Shown here one piece after another: positions 55,330 through 64,000 of a stretch of DNA of 64,000 nt. Position 1 is the first letter of the stretch. Every line of letters starts with the position of its first letter. The DNA is from Methylophilus medardicus. Lineage in GTDB: Bacteria; Pseudomonadota; Gammaproteobacteria; Burkholderiales; Methylophilaceae. The notes under the pieces are model-generated. The model was not told the DNA's origin. It saw only the letters and a program-made list of their open reading frames with translations, and did not search any database. The DNA lies in contig NZ_CP040948.1 of NCBI RefSeq assembly GCF_006363955.1, positions 1,302,001 through 1,366,000 on the forward strand, given 5' to 3'. Both the position numbers and the translations under genes were made by a program.

Positions 55330-56271
55330 CTATAGAATGATATCCATACCGTCATACGCCACTTCGATCTTGTGTTGATCGAGAATAGCGCGCTCGGCGG
55401 AATCTTCTCTTAAAATCGGGTTAGTATTGTTGATATGAATCAGTACTTTGCGTACAGGTTTATCGGCACCAAAGCCATCGAGGACTTCTATCATGCCACC
55501 CGGACCAGATTGCGGATTGTGACCAATACTGCGTGCAGTTTTGGTCATGAGCCCCATGTCTAACATTTCGGTGTTGGTCCAGAAAGTGCCATCGACCATC
55601 ACGCAATCTGCTTGATGCATGAGCGGTGGCAAATGCGGTTCAATTTCAGCCAATCCTGGCGAGTACCAACATTTTTTGCCTGTTGAAATCTCTTCGATTA
55701 AAACGCCAATGGTGTCGCCGGGGTGAGGATCGTTGCGGTGCGGGGAATACGGCGGTGCTGCACTCTTCAACGCCACTGCGGTGAAGCGTAAATTGGGGAC
55801 TGTCGGAATTTCAAAGCTGTGGGCTCTGCTAATATCGTCAGCATCAATTGGGATCTCATGATGATTGATACCGCAATAATGGCCCAGAATATTTAAAATT
55901 TGATTGCCGCTGGTCAGGTCGCCGTGAACGGCCTTGGTGCAATAAATCTCGCGCTTGACTTGGCCTTCACGCAACATAAATAAACCCGTGGTGTGATCAA
56001 TCTGTGCATCAATCAATACAATCGCTTGAATCCCCGAGTCACGAATCCCACGCCCAGGTTGCAGTGGCGCAAACTCTTGAATTTGTTGCAACACGTCTGG
56101 GGAGGCATTAAACAATACCCAATCCACACCATTACTTGATACACAAATAGAGGATTGTGTCCGACGCTTAGCTTTGATTGTGCCTTTGCGCAAACCATCA
56201 CAGTTTTGACAATTGCAATTCCATTGTGGAAACCCACCCCCTGCGCCCGCCCCTAATACGTGTATTTGCAT
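55330..56271 (-). CDS. pqqB: PQQ biosynthesis protein PqqB (metallo-beta-lactamase fold)
   Basis: A 313-residue protein of the metallo-hydrolase fold that hydroxylates the tyrosine ring of the processed PqqA product. The N-terminal structural zinc site is Cys19, Cys21 and Cys24 in QWNCNCQNC, preceded by GAGAGGGFP. The metal-hydrolase region reads VLIDAQIDHTTGLFMLREG, and VMVDGTFWTN and VLIHINNTNPIL follow. It is the first gene of the visible pqq operon; no pqqA precedes it. Confidence 0.96.
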   Translation of the reverse strand: MQIHVLGAGAGGGFPQWNCNCQNCDGLRKGTIKAKRRTQSSICVSSNGVDWVLFNASPDVLQQIQEFAPLQPGRGIRDSGIQAIVLIDAQIDHTTGLFMLREGQVKREIYCTKAVHGDLTSGNQILNILGHYCGINHHEIPIDADDISRAHSFEIPTVPNLRFTAVALKSAAPPYSPHRNDPHPGDTIGVLIEEISTGKKCWYSPGLAEIEPHLPPLMHQADCVMVDGTFWTNTEMLDMGLMTKTARSIGHNPQSGPGGMIEVLDGFGADKPVRKVLIHINNTNPILREDSAERAILDQHKIEVAYDGMDIIL

Positions 56272-56426
56272 AATCGCTCGTTATTTAACCTTTTAAAAAA
56301 GAAGCCTAGCCGGTTAGCTTAAACTTCATCATACAACAATTGTCTGTTCGGTGATGAGGCCATTGTGTGGCTTAATTTCTGGGTCCACACAATGAACACC
56401 AATTAAGACTCGCATCATACGCATGC

Positions 56427-56447
56427 GTTGCATGAACAGCCTGCAAC
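56427..56447. repeat. Inverted repeat GTTGCA-N9-TGCAAC upstream of pqqB
   Basis: Six-base perfect arms flank a nine-base spacer in the leader region of the pqq operon, about 155 bases before pqqB. It may form a small mRNA hairpin or be a binding site; no T-run follows. Confidence 0.3.
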
Positions 56448-56463
56448 AGACAATGATTCCCTG

Positions 56464-56480
56464 CTCATGATTATCATGAG
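56464..56480. promoter_or_regulatory. 17-bp perfect palindrome upstream of pqqBCDE
   Basis: CTCATGAT-T-ATCATGAG is perfectly symmetric about a single T. The centre ATGATTATCAT resembles a Fur-box core, but the outer bases do not fit the GATAAT consensus. It lies between the aroG terminator and pqqB, 193 bases before the pqqB start, where an operator for the pqq promoter would be expected. Confidence 0.45.
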
Positions 56481-56509
56481 CCCAAGACAGATTCGTGATT
56501 TTTAGGCAT

Positions 56510-56536
56510 AAAAAAGCCGCGCTTGAGCGCGGCTTG
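56510..56536 (-). terminator. Rho-independent terminator of the gyrA-aroG operon
   Basis: On the minus strand AAGCCGCGC-TCAA-GCGCGGCTT forms a 9-bp stem followed by TTTT. It lies 16 bases past the aroG stop and separates the operon from pqqBCDE. Confidence 0.95.
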
Positions 56537-56551
56537 ATGGATTCGTTAAGT

Positions 56552-57634
56552 TTATTCTTCAGCGGCACGCTTTTCACGACGCGCTTTCACCGACGCGGCT
56601 AAAGTCTCTAACACGGCCACAGAATCCTCCCAGCCCAAACAGGCATCGGTGATCGACTGACCGTAGTTGAGGTTGCAACCGGGTGAATGGTCCTGACGGC
56701 CTTCGTTCAAATGTGACTCCAACATGAGACCGATAATACGTGCATCCCCCGCGGCGACCTGCGCAGCCACATCATCTACCACCGCGATTTGATTTTTATA
56801 CTGCTTTTGGCTGTTGCCATGGCTGCAGTCGACCATCAACACGGGTGCTAAGCCAGCTTCTGCCAACTGGTCACACACAGCTGCCACACTTTGAGTATCG
56901 TAATTTGGCAGTTTGCCACCGCGTAAAATCACATGGCAGTCTTCATTGCCTTTTGTGGCAAAAATGGCAGACTCACCTTCTTTGGTCATCGACAAGAAGT
57001 GATGCGGACTCGCAGCAGTTTTAATAGCATCGATGGCGACCTTCACGCCACCGTCAGTCCCGTTTTTAAAGCCGACGGGGCAAGACAGGCCTGAGGCAAG
57101 CTCTCGGTGAATTTGAGATTCGGTCGTACGCGCGCCAATCGCACCCCAGCTGACTAAATCCGCCGTATATTGTGGCGATACCACGTCTAAGAATTCTGTC
57201 GCGGCGGGCATCCCGATCTCGTTCACATCCAGCAAAAAGCGGCGTGCTTTTTCGAGCCCTAAATTGATGTCATAGGTACCATCAAGGTGGGGATCATTAA
57301 TCAATCCTTTCCAGCCAACCGTCGTGCGTGGCTTTTCGAAATACACGCGCATGACGATCAACAACTCGCCCGCCAGACGGTTGCGCACGGCAAGCAAGCG
57401 CTGAGCATATTCCATGCCGGCCTCGGTATCATGGATCGAGCAAGGCCCTACAATCACCAACAATCGATCATCACCTTGATGCAGAACATGGTGAATGGCC
57501 GAGCGCGTTTTGAGAATGTTTTGCGTACTGGTTTGACTTTCTTGCAGTCGAGACAGTAATTCCGCTGGTTTAATCAGCGGTTTAATCTCAAGCACCCTGA
57601 CATCATCAGTGGCTAATTTTTCGTATACGGTCAT
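56552..57634 (-). CDS. aroG: 3-deoxy-7-phosphoheptulonate synthase (class I DAHP synthase)
   Basis: A 360-residue enzyme condensing PEP and erythrose-4-phosphate, the entry to aromatic amino acid synthesis. Family motifs are LLVIVGPCSIHDTEAGMEYA, MRVYFEKPRTTVGWKGLIND, GARTTESQIHRELASGLSCP and VMVDCSHGNSQK. The type I AroFGH architecture suggests feedback inhibition by one aromatic amino acid; which one cannot be read here. It overlaps hisC by four bases and ends the superoperon. Confidence 0.96.
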   Translation of the reverse strand: MTVYEKLATDDVRVLEIKPLIKPAELLSRLQESQTSTQNILKTRSAIHHVLHQGDDRLLVIVGPCSIHDTEAGMEYAQRLLAVRNRLAGELLIVMRVYFEKPRTTVGWKGLINDPHLDGTYDINLGLEKARRFLLDVNEIGMPAATEFLDVVSPQYTADLVSWGAIGARTTESQIHRELASGLSCPVGFKNGTDGGVKVAIDAIKTAASPHHFLSMTKEGESAIFATKGNEDCHVILRGGKLPNYDTQSVAAVCDQLAEAGLAPVLMVDCSHGNSQKQYKNQIAVVDDVAAQVAAGDARIIGLMLESHLNEGRQDHSPGCNLNYGQSITDACLGWEDSVAVLETLAASVKARREKRAAEE

Positions 57635-58734
57635 GACGCTAAAATCTTTGTAAGCACTTCAAGAAAACGTGCATTTTCACTAAATAAACCAATGCTGACA
57701 CGCAAATACGCCGGCATTTCATAATTGGCTACCGGGCGGACAATCACGCCCTGCTTGAGCAATGCCTGGTTGACCGCGCTAGCGTTGTCGACTTTAAAGC
57801 TGACGAAATTGCCATACGACGGAATATAACTCAAGCCGAGTTGTTGCAGGCCTTGCGTCATTTGCAGCATTCCGGCCTGATTGGCTGCATAGCTGCGCGC
57901 AACAAAGTCATCATCAAGCAATGATTCAATGGCAGCCACTTGCGCTAAGCTGTTAACGTTAAACGGCTGACGCACTCGGTTCAACAAATCGGCCACGGTG
58001 GCGTGCATCAAGCCGAACCCGACGCGCAATCCTGCTAGTCCATAGGCCTTTGAGAAGCTGCGTGAAATAATCAAATTTTCAAATTCTGCCAGCCAACCAA
58101 TGGCCTCTGATTTGTCCGCAGGTGACAAATACTCGTCATACGCCTCGTCTAGGACCACCAGAATATGCTTAGGCACTTGTTGTAAAAATGCTTTTAAGTC
58201 TGGCTTGCTGATCAGCGTTCCGGTCGGATTATTAGGGTTTGCGACAAACATGAGCTTGGTGTTAGGCGTGATCGCTTTCAAGAAACCAGCCAAATCATGA
58301 CCAAACGCTACCGCTGGCACCACAATACCAGTCGCACCCACGGCTTGCGTCACCAGTGGATACACTGCAAAGGCATGCTGCGAGTAAATGACGTCATCTC
58401 CCGCCGTTAAAAAGGCGCGTGCGACCAGCTCTAGAATGTCGTTAGAACCGTTACCAAAAACAATCTGTGATGCTTGCACCCCAAATTTATGACTGACCGC
58501 ATCCCGCAAAGCAAAGCTGTTGCCATCTGGATAACGTGCAATGTTTTCAATCGCCGCTTCAAGCGCCATTTGCGCCTTGGGACTCATCCCGAGCGGATTC
58601 TCGTTGGACGCGAGTTTAACGATATCCGCCTCGTTTAATCCCATTTCGCGGGCAAGTTCACTGATCGGTTTGCCACCCTGATAGGGGGCAATGGCACGAA
58701 TATTGGCAGGCGCTAACGCTGATAAAGTCGACAT
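57631..58734 (-). CDS. hisC: Histidinol-phosphate/aromatic aminotransferase
   Basis: A 367-residue class I/II PLP enzyme. The N-terminal VKLASNENPLGMSP, the NPNNPTGTLI loop, LDEAYDEYL and the PLP Lys229 in SRSFSKAYGLAGLRVGF are all present. The HisC2-type protein sits in an aromatic operon after pheA, so it probably transaminates phenylpyruvate and prephenate or hydroxyphenylpyruvate as well as imidazole acetol phosphate. The gene overlaps aroG by four bases and follows pheA by nine. Confidence 0.94.
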   Translation of the reverse strand: MSTLSALAPANIRAIAPYQGGKPISELAREMGLNEADIVKLASNENPLGMSPKAQMALEAAIENIARYPDGNSFALRDAVSHKFGVQASQIVFGNGSNDILELVARAFLTAGDDVIYSQHAFAVYPLVTQAVGATGIVVPAVAFGHDLAGFLKAITPNTKLMFVANPNNPTGTLISKPDLKAFLQQVPKHILVVLDEAYDEYLSPADKSEAIGWLAEFENLIISRSFSKAYGLAGLRVGFGLMHATVADLLNRVRQPFNVNSLAQVAAIESLLDDDFVARSYAANQAGMLQMTQGLQQLGLSYIPSYGNFVSFKVDNASAVNQALLKQGVIVRPVANYEMPAYLRVSIGLFSENARFLEVLTKILAS

Positions 58735-58743
58735 AATGAAAGA

Positions 58744-59826
58744 TTAAATAATTGCGGTTGGGTAAGAACCCAACACTTTGAGAAAAGTAGCGCGTTCAGC
58801 CAATGCTGTCAGCGCGGCTTGTACGGAAGGCTGTTGTTGATGGCCTTCAATATCGACAAAAAACACGTAGTTCCACAAGTTTTGGCGTGAGGGGCGTGAT
58901 TCAAGCTTGGTCATACTCACACCATGCTGAGACAAGGGCTCAAGCAGCGCTAACATGGCGCCTGGCTTATTGTGTGCACTCATTACCAAAGAGGTTTTGT
59001 CCTGGCCTGACGGCGCAACACTATGATTGCCCAGCACCAAAAACCGTGTAGTGTTTTTAGGATCATCTTCAATATTTTCAGCCAACACATGCAAATCGAA
59101 CAGCTCAGCCGCGCGCTTGCTGGCAATGGCGGCTGCGAAGGTGCCTTGACTGGCAACCAGCTCATGGATCATTTGTGCAGCGCGCGCGTTACTGGTCACA
59201 GCTTCCCGCTCGGCCGTGGGTAAGTGCTTGTTCAACCACTCATGACATTGCGATAAAGATTGCGCATGTGAAAACACATGGCTGATCTGACGGATATCCT
59301 GCTGCGCTGATAGCAAGCAATGGTGCACGGGCAAGGTCACCTCACCGATCACTTGCAGCGGACTTGAAAGCAATAAGTCTAACGTGATGCCAACTGCGCC
59401 CTCCGTCGAGTTTTCCACCGGCACCACCGCATAATCTGCCTGCCCAGCCTCAACCGTGCGAAACACCTCATCAATACTGCCGCAGACGACCGCTTGGCGA
59501 CCTTCACCAAATTGTTTTAACGCGGCCTCCTCACTGTAGGTGCCTAATGGCCCCAGAAAAGCAATCGATAACTCTTTTTCGAGCGCGCGGCAATTGGACA
59601 TCACCGCACGAAAAATATGACTGACAGCTTCAGGCGATAGCGGCCCTTGATTGTCTGCTTGCAAGCGACGAATAATTTGCGCCTCACGCTCAGGGCGATA
59701 AATCACGCCATCGTCTTTTAAATGCCCGATCTCTCGCGCCAGAGCGGCTCGTTGATTGACTAGCGCCAATACTTGGGCGTCAATTGCGTCAATCTTATCT
59801 CTAAATTGTTTCAATAAATCAGACAT
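58744..59826 (-). CDS. pheA: Bifunctional chorismate mutase / prephenate dehydratase
   Basis: A 360-residue P-protein making phenylpyruvate from chorismate. The AroQ chorismate mutase domain (residues 1-90) begins FRDKIDAIDAQVLALVNQRA. The prephenate dehydratase domain starts at IAFLGPLGTYSEEAAL, with VPVENSTEGAVGITLDLL and a TRFLVLG motif at its end. The ACT regulatory domain from about residue 275 contains ESRPSRQNLWNYVFFVD, the phenylalanine-binding part. It follows serC by 23 bases in the superoperon. Confidence 0.96.
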   Translation of the reverse strand: MSDLLKQFRDKIDAIDAQVLALVNQRAALAREIGHLKDDGVIYRPEREAQIIRRLQADNQGPLSPEAVSHIFRAVMSNCRALEKELSIAFLGPLGTYSEEAALKQFGEGRQAVVCGSIDEVFRTVEAGQADYAVVPVENSTEGAVGITLDLLLSSPLQVIGEVTLPVHHCLLSAQQDIRQISHVFSHAQSLSQCHEWLNKHLPTAEREAVTSNARAAQMIHELVASQGTFAAAIASKRAAELFDLHVLAENIEDDPKNTTRFLVLGNHSVAPSGQDKTSLVMSAHNKPGAMLALLEPLSQHGVSMTKLESRPSRQNLWNYVFFVDIEGHQQQPSVQAALTALAERATFLKVLGSYPTAII

Positions 59827-59849
59827 TTAAAATAAATAATTAAGGTATT

Positions 59850-60929
59850 TTATGAGTTGGATTTTTCAAACGCTTGCATAAACTCGACCAGTGCTTGCAC
59901 GCCTTCGATAGGCATCGCGTTATACATGCTGGCGCGCATCCCACCCACAGAACGATGTCCTTTGAGTTGTAACAAGCCCTGCGTCTCTGCCTGCTTTAAA
60001 AAGGCATCATTGAGTGATTCGTCATGCAAACGGAACGGAATATTCATCCGCGACCGATATTCGTGTTGAATAGCATTGTCATAAAAGTCAGTTTGATCAA
60101 GGTAGTGATACAACAAGTTCGCCTTGGCGATATTTTTTTGCTCGATGGCTTCTACGCCGCCTTGCGCTAATAACCACTCAAAAACCAAACCTGCGATATA
60201 AATGCTGTAAGTTGGCGGCGTGTTAATCATGCTTTGGTTATCCGCCTGGGTTTTCCAGTGAAACACCGCAGGAGTCAACGAGGACGCTTGCTCCAATAAA
60301 TCTTCACGCACAATCACCAGACACAGCCCCGCGGGGCCAATATTCTTTTGTGCGCCCCCATAAATCACACCATATTTTGAAACATCAATGGGACGTGACA
60401 AAATATGCGAGGACATGTCAGCGACAATTGGCACGCCATGGGTGTCGGGCACGGTCAAAAACTCCACCCCATTGATGGTTTCATTGGTGCAGTAATGCAC
60501 GTATGCCGCCTGCTTGTTTAATTGCCAATCATTAAACGCCGGCACCGTAGTAAAGCCTTGCGCCTCAGCGCTAGCGGCAATATTGATCTGACCATATGCC
60601 TGTGCGTCCTGCACACTGCGCTTACTCCAGGCGCCGGTGACCACATAATCCGCAGACTTGCCGTTCAGCAAGTTGAGGGGAATCATGGCATTCTCAGCAA
60701 TCGCCCCGCCCTGCAAAAACAAGACTTTATAATTGGTCGGAATGGCCAACAGCTGGCGCAAATCGGCTTCGGTTTTCTCCAGAATGCTGGTGAACTCTTT
60801 GCCACGATGCGACATTTCCATCACACTCATACCAGAGCCATGCCAATCAAGCATTTCTGCTTGGGCACGCGCTAATACTGGTTTTGGGAGGACTGCTGGT
60901 CCTGCAGAAAAATTAAAAATCTGTGTCAT
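59850..60929 (-). CDS. serC: Phosphoserine aminotransferase
   Basis: A 359-residue class V PLP enzyme producing phosphoserine for serine synthesis and serving pyridoxal phosphate synthesis. It begins IFNFSAGPAVLPKPVL and has GSGMSVMEMSHRGKEF, and the PLP lysine in VIYGGAQKNIGPAGL. The start is at ATG with CAGG just upstream, giving the normal length; the open frame reaches into the gyrA end. It begins seven bases after gyrA. Confidence 0.95.
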   Translation of the reverse strand: MTQIFNFSAGPAVLPKPVLARAQAEMLDWHGSGMSVMEMSHRGKEFTSILEKTEADLRQLLAIPTNYKVLFLQGGAIAENAMIPLNLLNGKSADYVVTGAWSKRSVQDAQAYGQINIAASAEAQGFTTVPAFNDWQLNKQAAYVHYCTNETINGVEFLTVPDTHGVPIVADMSSHILSRPIDVSKYGVIYGGAQKNIGPAGLCLVIVREDLLEQASSLTPAVFHWKTQADNQSMINTPPTYSIYIAGLVFEWLLAQGGVEAIEQKNIAKANLLYHYLDQTDFYDNAIQHEYRSRMNIPFRLHDESLNDAFLKQAETQGLLQLKGHRSVGGMRASMYNAMPIEGVQALVEFMQAFEKSNS

Positions 60930-60936
60930 GCCTGTC

Positions 60937-63507
60937 TTATTCTTCGTTGCCTTCAACGTCATCGTCAGTTTCAACTACTTTTTCTAAGCCTGACAATTTT
61001 TCACCTTCGCCCAGATTAATCAAGGTCACGCCTTGTGCTGCGCGACCCATATCACGAATCTCTTTGACCCGCGTACGAATCAATACACCACCCGTGGTGA
61101 TCAACATGATTTCATCTTCTGCGCTCACCAGTCTGGCCGCAATGGCTAAGCCATTACGCTCGCTAATGGCGATGGCTTTAACGCCTTGGGTGCCACGGCC
61201 TGAATGACGGAACTCAGACAACACGGTGCGCTTACCGTAACCGTTTTCAGTCGCAACCAACACAGACTGCTGATCATTTTCAGCAATCAGCAGAGACAAC
61301 ACCTGCTGCTTAGCTGCGAGTTTCATGCCACGCACGCCGCGCGTCGCCCGGCCCATCGGGCGCACATCATCTTCAGTGAACCAGACCGCTTTACCACCGT
61401 TGGATACCAGCACGATATCGTTGGCACCATTGGTCACTTCAGCACCGATCAGATAGTCGCCTTCGTCGAGGTTAATCGCGATAATGCCGGACTTACGAGG
61501 ATTGGCGAATTCGGTTAACGCTGTTTTCTTGACCGTACCCATCGCCGTTGCCATGAAGACAAAGTGGCTTTCGTCAAACTCTTTCACGGGCAAGATAGCG
61601 TTAATTTTCTCGCCCTCTTCGAGTGGGAACAGGTTCACAATCGGCTTACCGCGGCTGACACGACTGCCTTGTGGTACTTCATAGACTTTCAACCAGTAGA
61701 CACGTCCACGGCTGCTGAAACACAGGATGTAATCATGTGTATTGGCGACAAACATCTTGTCGATGAAGTCGTCCTCTTTGGTAGCAGCTGCTTGTTTGCC
61801 GCGACCACCACGTTTTTGCGCACGATATTCATCTAATGGCTGTGACTTGACATAGCCCGTATGTGACAAAGTAACGACAACATCTTGTGGCGTAATCAGA
61901 TCTTCAAGAGACAGGTCCTGTGTGTTTTGCTCGATTTCTGAACGACGTTTGTCGCCAAATTGTTTCTGAATTTCATTTAACTCATCGACAATAATCGCGG
62001 TCACACGCTCAGGTTTAGCGAGAATATCCAGCAAATCAGCAATGACATCCATCACTTCTTTATACTCATTAACGATCTTATCCTGCTCAAGACCAGTCAA
62101 GCGTTGCAAGCGCATTTGGAGAATTTCTTGCGCCTGGACGTCAGACAGTCGATAACCCTCTGGGGTCATGCCAAAGTCTACCGACAAGCCTTCTGGACGA
62201 GAGGCTTCCATGGCCGCGCGTCTAAGCATTTCTTCAACTACTGGCGAGTTCCAGGTGCGTAACATCAACTCTTTTTTCGCTTCTGGTGGCGTCGGTGCAG
62301 CTTTAATGATCGCAATCATCTCATCTACGTTAGCCAGCGCAACTGCCAAGCCTTCAAGCACATGGCCCCGATCGCGGGCTTTGCGCAGCTCAAACACGGT
62401 GCGGCGTGTGACCACTTCACGACGATGACGCAAAAAGGCTTCAAGCATTTGCTTGAGGTTGAGCAAGCGCGGCTGCCCATCCATTAGGGCCACCATGTTC
62501 ATACCAAAGGTGTCTTGCAATTGGGTTTGTTTGTAGAGGTTGTTTAAAATCACCTCTGGGACTTCGCCCCGCTTGAGTTCAATCACTACGCGCATGCCTG
62601 ATTTATCAGACTCATCGCGTAAATCAGAAATACCCTCGATTTTTTTCTCGTTGACCAGTTCCGCGATTTTTTCAATCAAGGTTTTCTTGTTCACCTGATA
62701 CGGTAACTCGTCAATGATGATGGACTGACGACCCCCTTTATCGAGATCTTCAAAGTGGGTGCGGCCCCGCATCACGACGCGGCCGCGGCCGGTGCGGTAG
62801 CCCTCTTTCACACCTACCGTGCCGTAAATAATCCCAGCGGTCGGGAAATCAGGTGCGGGGATGTATTCGATCAATTCATCGACACTGATTTCAGGGTTTT
62901 TCAGCACTGCAAAGCAGGCATTTAACACTTCGTTCAGGTTGTGTGGCGGAATGTTGGTCGCCATGCCCACGGCAATCCCCGAGCTACCGTTAATCAGCAG
63001 ATTGGGAATACGGGTTGGCATGATCAGCGGCTCTTGTTCGCTGCCGTCATAGTTAGGACCAAAGTCTACAGTCTCTTTTTCGATATCAGCCAACAGCTCG
63101 TGCGCAATTTTGGACATGCGAATTTCGGTGTAACGCATCGCAGCCGCGTTGTCGCCATCCACCGAACCAAAGTTACCCTGACCATCGACCAGCATGTAGC
63201 GCAGAGAGAAATCTTGCGCCATGCGCACGATGGTGTCGTACACAGCCGTGTCGCCGTGCGGGTGGTATTTACCGATCACGTCACCGACAATACGGGCAGA
63301 TTTTTTGTAAGGCTTGTTGTAGTCATTTGACAACTCGTGCATCGCAAACAACACGCGGCGGTGCACAGGCTTGAGACCATCACGCACATCAGGAAGCGCA
63401 CGCCCGACGATCACGCTCATGGCGTAATCGAGGTAGCTCCGACGCATCTCGTCTTCTAAGCTGATAGGTAACGTTTCTTTGGCAAATTGATCTGGAGACT
63501 GACTCAT
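60937..63507 (-). CDS. gyrA: DNA gyrase subunit A
   Basis: An 856-residue topoisomerase subunit that breaks and rejoins DNA. The catalytic tyrosine is Tyr126 in [11 protein letters not shown]. The quinolone-resistance region reads [17 protein letters not shown], with Thr87 where E. coli has Ser83; Thr is found naturally in several groups, so it is not in itself a resistance sign. The C-terminal beta-pinwheel domain starts with the GyrA box at QKRGGRGKQ and ends in an acidic tail [11 protein letters not shown]. It heads the gyrA-serC-pheA-hisC-aroG superoperon, an arrangement shared by many betaproteobacteria. Confidence 0.97.
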   Translation of the reverse strand: MSQSPDQFAKETLPISLEDEMRRSYLDYAMSVIVGRALPDVRDGLKPVHRRVLFAMHELSNDYNKPYKKSARIVGDVIGKYHPHGDTAVYDTIVRMAQDFSLRYMLVDGQGNFGSVDGDNAAAMRYTEIRMSKIAHELLADIEKETVDFGPNYDGSEQEPLIMPTRIPNLLINGSSGIAVGMATNIPPHNLNEVLNACFAVLKNPEISVDELIEYIPAPDFPTAGIIYGTVGVKEGYRTGRGRVVMRGRTHFEDLDKGGRQSIIIDELPYQVNKKTLIEKIAELVNEKKIEGISDLRDESDKSGMRVVIELKRGEVPEVILNNLYKQTQLQDTFGMNMVALMDGQPRLLNLKQMLEAFLRHRREVVTRRTVFELRKARDRGHVLEGLAVALANVDEMIAIIKAAPTPPEAKKELMLRTWNSPVVEEMLRRAAMEASRPEGLSVDFGMTPEGYRLSDVQAQEILQMRLQRLTGLEQDKIVNEYKEVMDVIADLLDILAKPERVTAIIVDELNEIQKQFGDKRRSEIEQNTQDLSLEDLITPQDVVVTLSHTGYVKSQPLDEYRAQKRGGRGKQAAATKEDDFIDKMFVANTHDYILCFSSRGRVYWLKVYEVPQGSRVSRGKPIVNLFPLEEGEKINAILPVKEFDESHFVFMATAMGTVKKTALTEFANPRKSGIIAINLDEGDYLIGAEVTNGANDIVLVSNGGKAVWFTEDDVRPMGRATRGVRGMKLAAKQQVLSLLIAENDQQSVLVATENGYGKRTVLSEFRHSGRGTQGVKAIAISERNGLAIAARLVSAEDEIMLITTGGVLIRTRVKEIRDMGRAAQGVTLINLGEGEKLSGLEKVVETDDDVEGNEE

Positions 63508-63665
63508 TCTTGACCCAATTTATAGTTAAAAGTTATCTCGCGATTTTAGCATATTAAGCGCAATCCGGCGCGCCTAATCACGGCTGGGGGCCAAGTGGGC
63601 ATGAAAAAAAACCACGATTTGGTCACTTTTATTAGCTGAAATCTTTCGCCTTAAATAACAAACGA

Positions 63666-63690
63666 CACTGACAGGACTTCCTGATCAGTG
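63666..63690. repeat. Imperfect hairpin between metZ and gyrA
   Basis: CACTGACAGGA and TCCTGATCAGTG pair with one bulged base. It lies after metZ and upstream of gyrA. No T-run follows on the minus strand, so it is a poor terminator; a role in gyrA control is possible but unsupported. Confidence 0.3.
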
Positions 63691-63759
63691 CCGATGAAGT
63701 AGCTAAAAAAACCCGCGTAATTAAAAATCAAGCGCCAGCCTAAAAGCTATTTGAACCTA

Positions 63760-64000
63760 TTACTGTTGCGTGAGTAACTGCAAGTCTGCTTTCAAATCCT
63801 CAATATGCTCCAAACCGACCGCAATTCTGACCAGATTATCCTTGATGCCAGAGGCAGCTCTTGCCTCTGGGCTGACGCGGCTATGCGTGGTGGTGGCAGG
63901 ATGTGTGATGGTGGATTTTACATCGCCCAGGTTTGCCGTGATTGAGATAAGGCGCGTGGCATCAATCACCGCCCATGCTGCCTCCTTCTGGGTTTGGCCC
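63760..64000 (-). CDS. metZ: O-succinylhomoserine sulfhydrylase (C-terminal part)
   Basis: The last 79 residues of a Cys/Met-metabolism PLP enzyme; the rest lies beyond the window. The sequence VIDATRLISITANLGDVKST followed by ITHPATTTHSRVSPEARAA and LVRIAVGLEHIEDLKADL matches MetZ-type sulfhydrylases, which make homocysteine from O-succinylhomoserine and sulfide. Cystathionine synthases and lyases share the fold; the AWAVIDATRLISITAN wording favours MetZ. It ends about 250 bases before gyrA on the same strand. Confidence 0.85.
   Translation of the reverse strand, partial: GQTQKEAAWAVIDATRLISITANLGDVKSTITHPATTTHSRVSPEARAASGIKDNLVRIAVGLEHIEDLKADLQLLTQQ

Noticed and set aside
56329-56433. A 34-codon frame (start MQRMRMMRVLIG) before pqqB, considered as PqqA or a leader peptide.
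   Set aside because: It has no tyrosine and no Glu-x3-Tyr, so it cannot be PqqA. Its ribosome binding site is only a weak CAGG, and it overlaps an inverted repeat.
61000-63507. Thr at the Ser83-equivalent of GyrA considered as quinolone resistance.
   Set aside because: Thr at this site is a natural variant in several bacterial groups, so resistance cannot be inferred.
63666-63690. Hairpin considered as the metZ terminator.
   Set aside because: It is imperfect and lacks a T-run on the minus strand.

Overview
The window looks like a chromosomal segment of a betaproteobacterial methylotroph, most likely a member of the Methylophilaceae (Methylophilus/Methylovorus/Methylobacillus type). This is inferred from the combination of PQQ synthesis genes (pqqBCDE), a tetrahydromethanopterin (H4MPT) formaldehyde-oxidation cluster (mtdB, mch, beta-RFAP synthase and the orfY/orf5/orf7 type genes), PEP synthase with its regulator, and an exosortase B/EpsH exopolysaccharide locus of the methanolan type. 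No rRNA, tRNA, CRISPR array, integrase or insertion sequence was seen.

Layout. 1-6.4 kb (+): the end of a FAD oxidoreductase, DUF1365 and a CFA-type methyltransferase (a lipid-modification cluster), then mnmC and a TPR/SPINDLY glycosyltransferase. 6.4-8.6 kb: a DMT exporter (-) divergent from dapC (+). 8.6-9.7 kb (-): two PEP-CTERM proteins. 10-15.9 kb (-): nucleotide-sugar supply (manB-manC-galE-ugd) headed by a WecG-family glycosyltransferase. 16.1-19.7 kb (+): GMC oxidoreductase, SDR protein and acyltransferase. 19.8-38.4 kb (-): the main exopolysaccharide operon, reading epsL, epsD, epsE, epsF, epsG, epsH (exosortase B), epsI, Wzx, glycosyltransferase, Wzy-like polymerase, glycosyltransferase, second GMC oxidoreductase, unknown secreted protein, glycosyltransferase and two acyltransferases. 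The initiating epsB (+) is divergent from epsL.

40.1-47.5 kb (-): H4MPT genes (beta-RFAP synthase, mtdB, orfY, mch, orf5, orf7, a pterin dehydratase) running into miaA. 47.6-50.9 kb (+): ppsA and ppsR. 50.9-53 kb (-): a duplicated-domain unknown protein and a Bcr/CflA exporter. 53-56.3 kb (-): pqqBCDE without an adjacent pqqA. 56.5-63.5 kb (-): the gyrA-serC-pheA-hisC-aroG superoperon. The window ends inside metZ (-).

How the genes work together. PQQ serves methanol dehydrogenase, the H4MPT enzymes oxidise the formaldehyde produced, and the eps locus turns sugar nucleotides into an exported polymer. PEP-CTERM proteins are sorted by the exosortase. Points worth a second look: an 18-bp element shared (15 of 18 positions) between the PEP-CTERM upstream region and the epsL/epsB divergent region; a second element shared by two eps-related operons; a BY-kinase-like EpsG lacking the P-loop lysine; a CitG-like protein in the H4MPT cluster that could do the alpha-ribosylation step; an apparently leaderless dapC; and a pqq operon whose upstream region carries a perfect palindrome but no PqqA.
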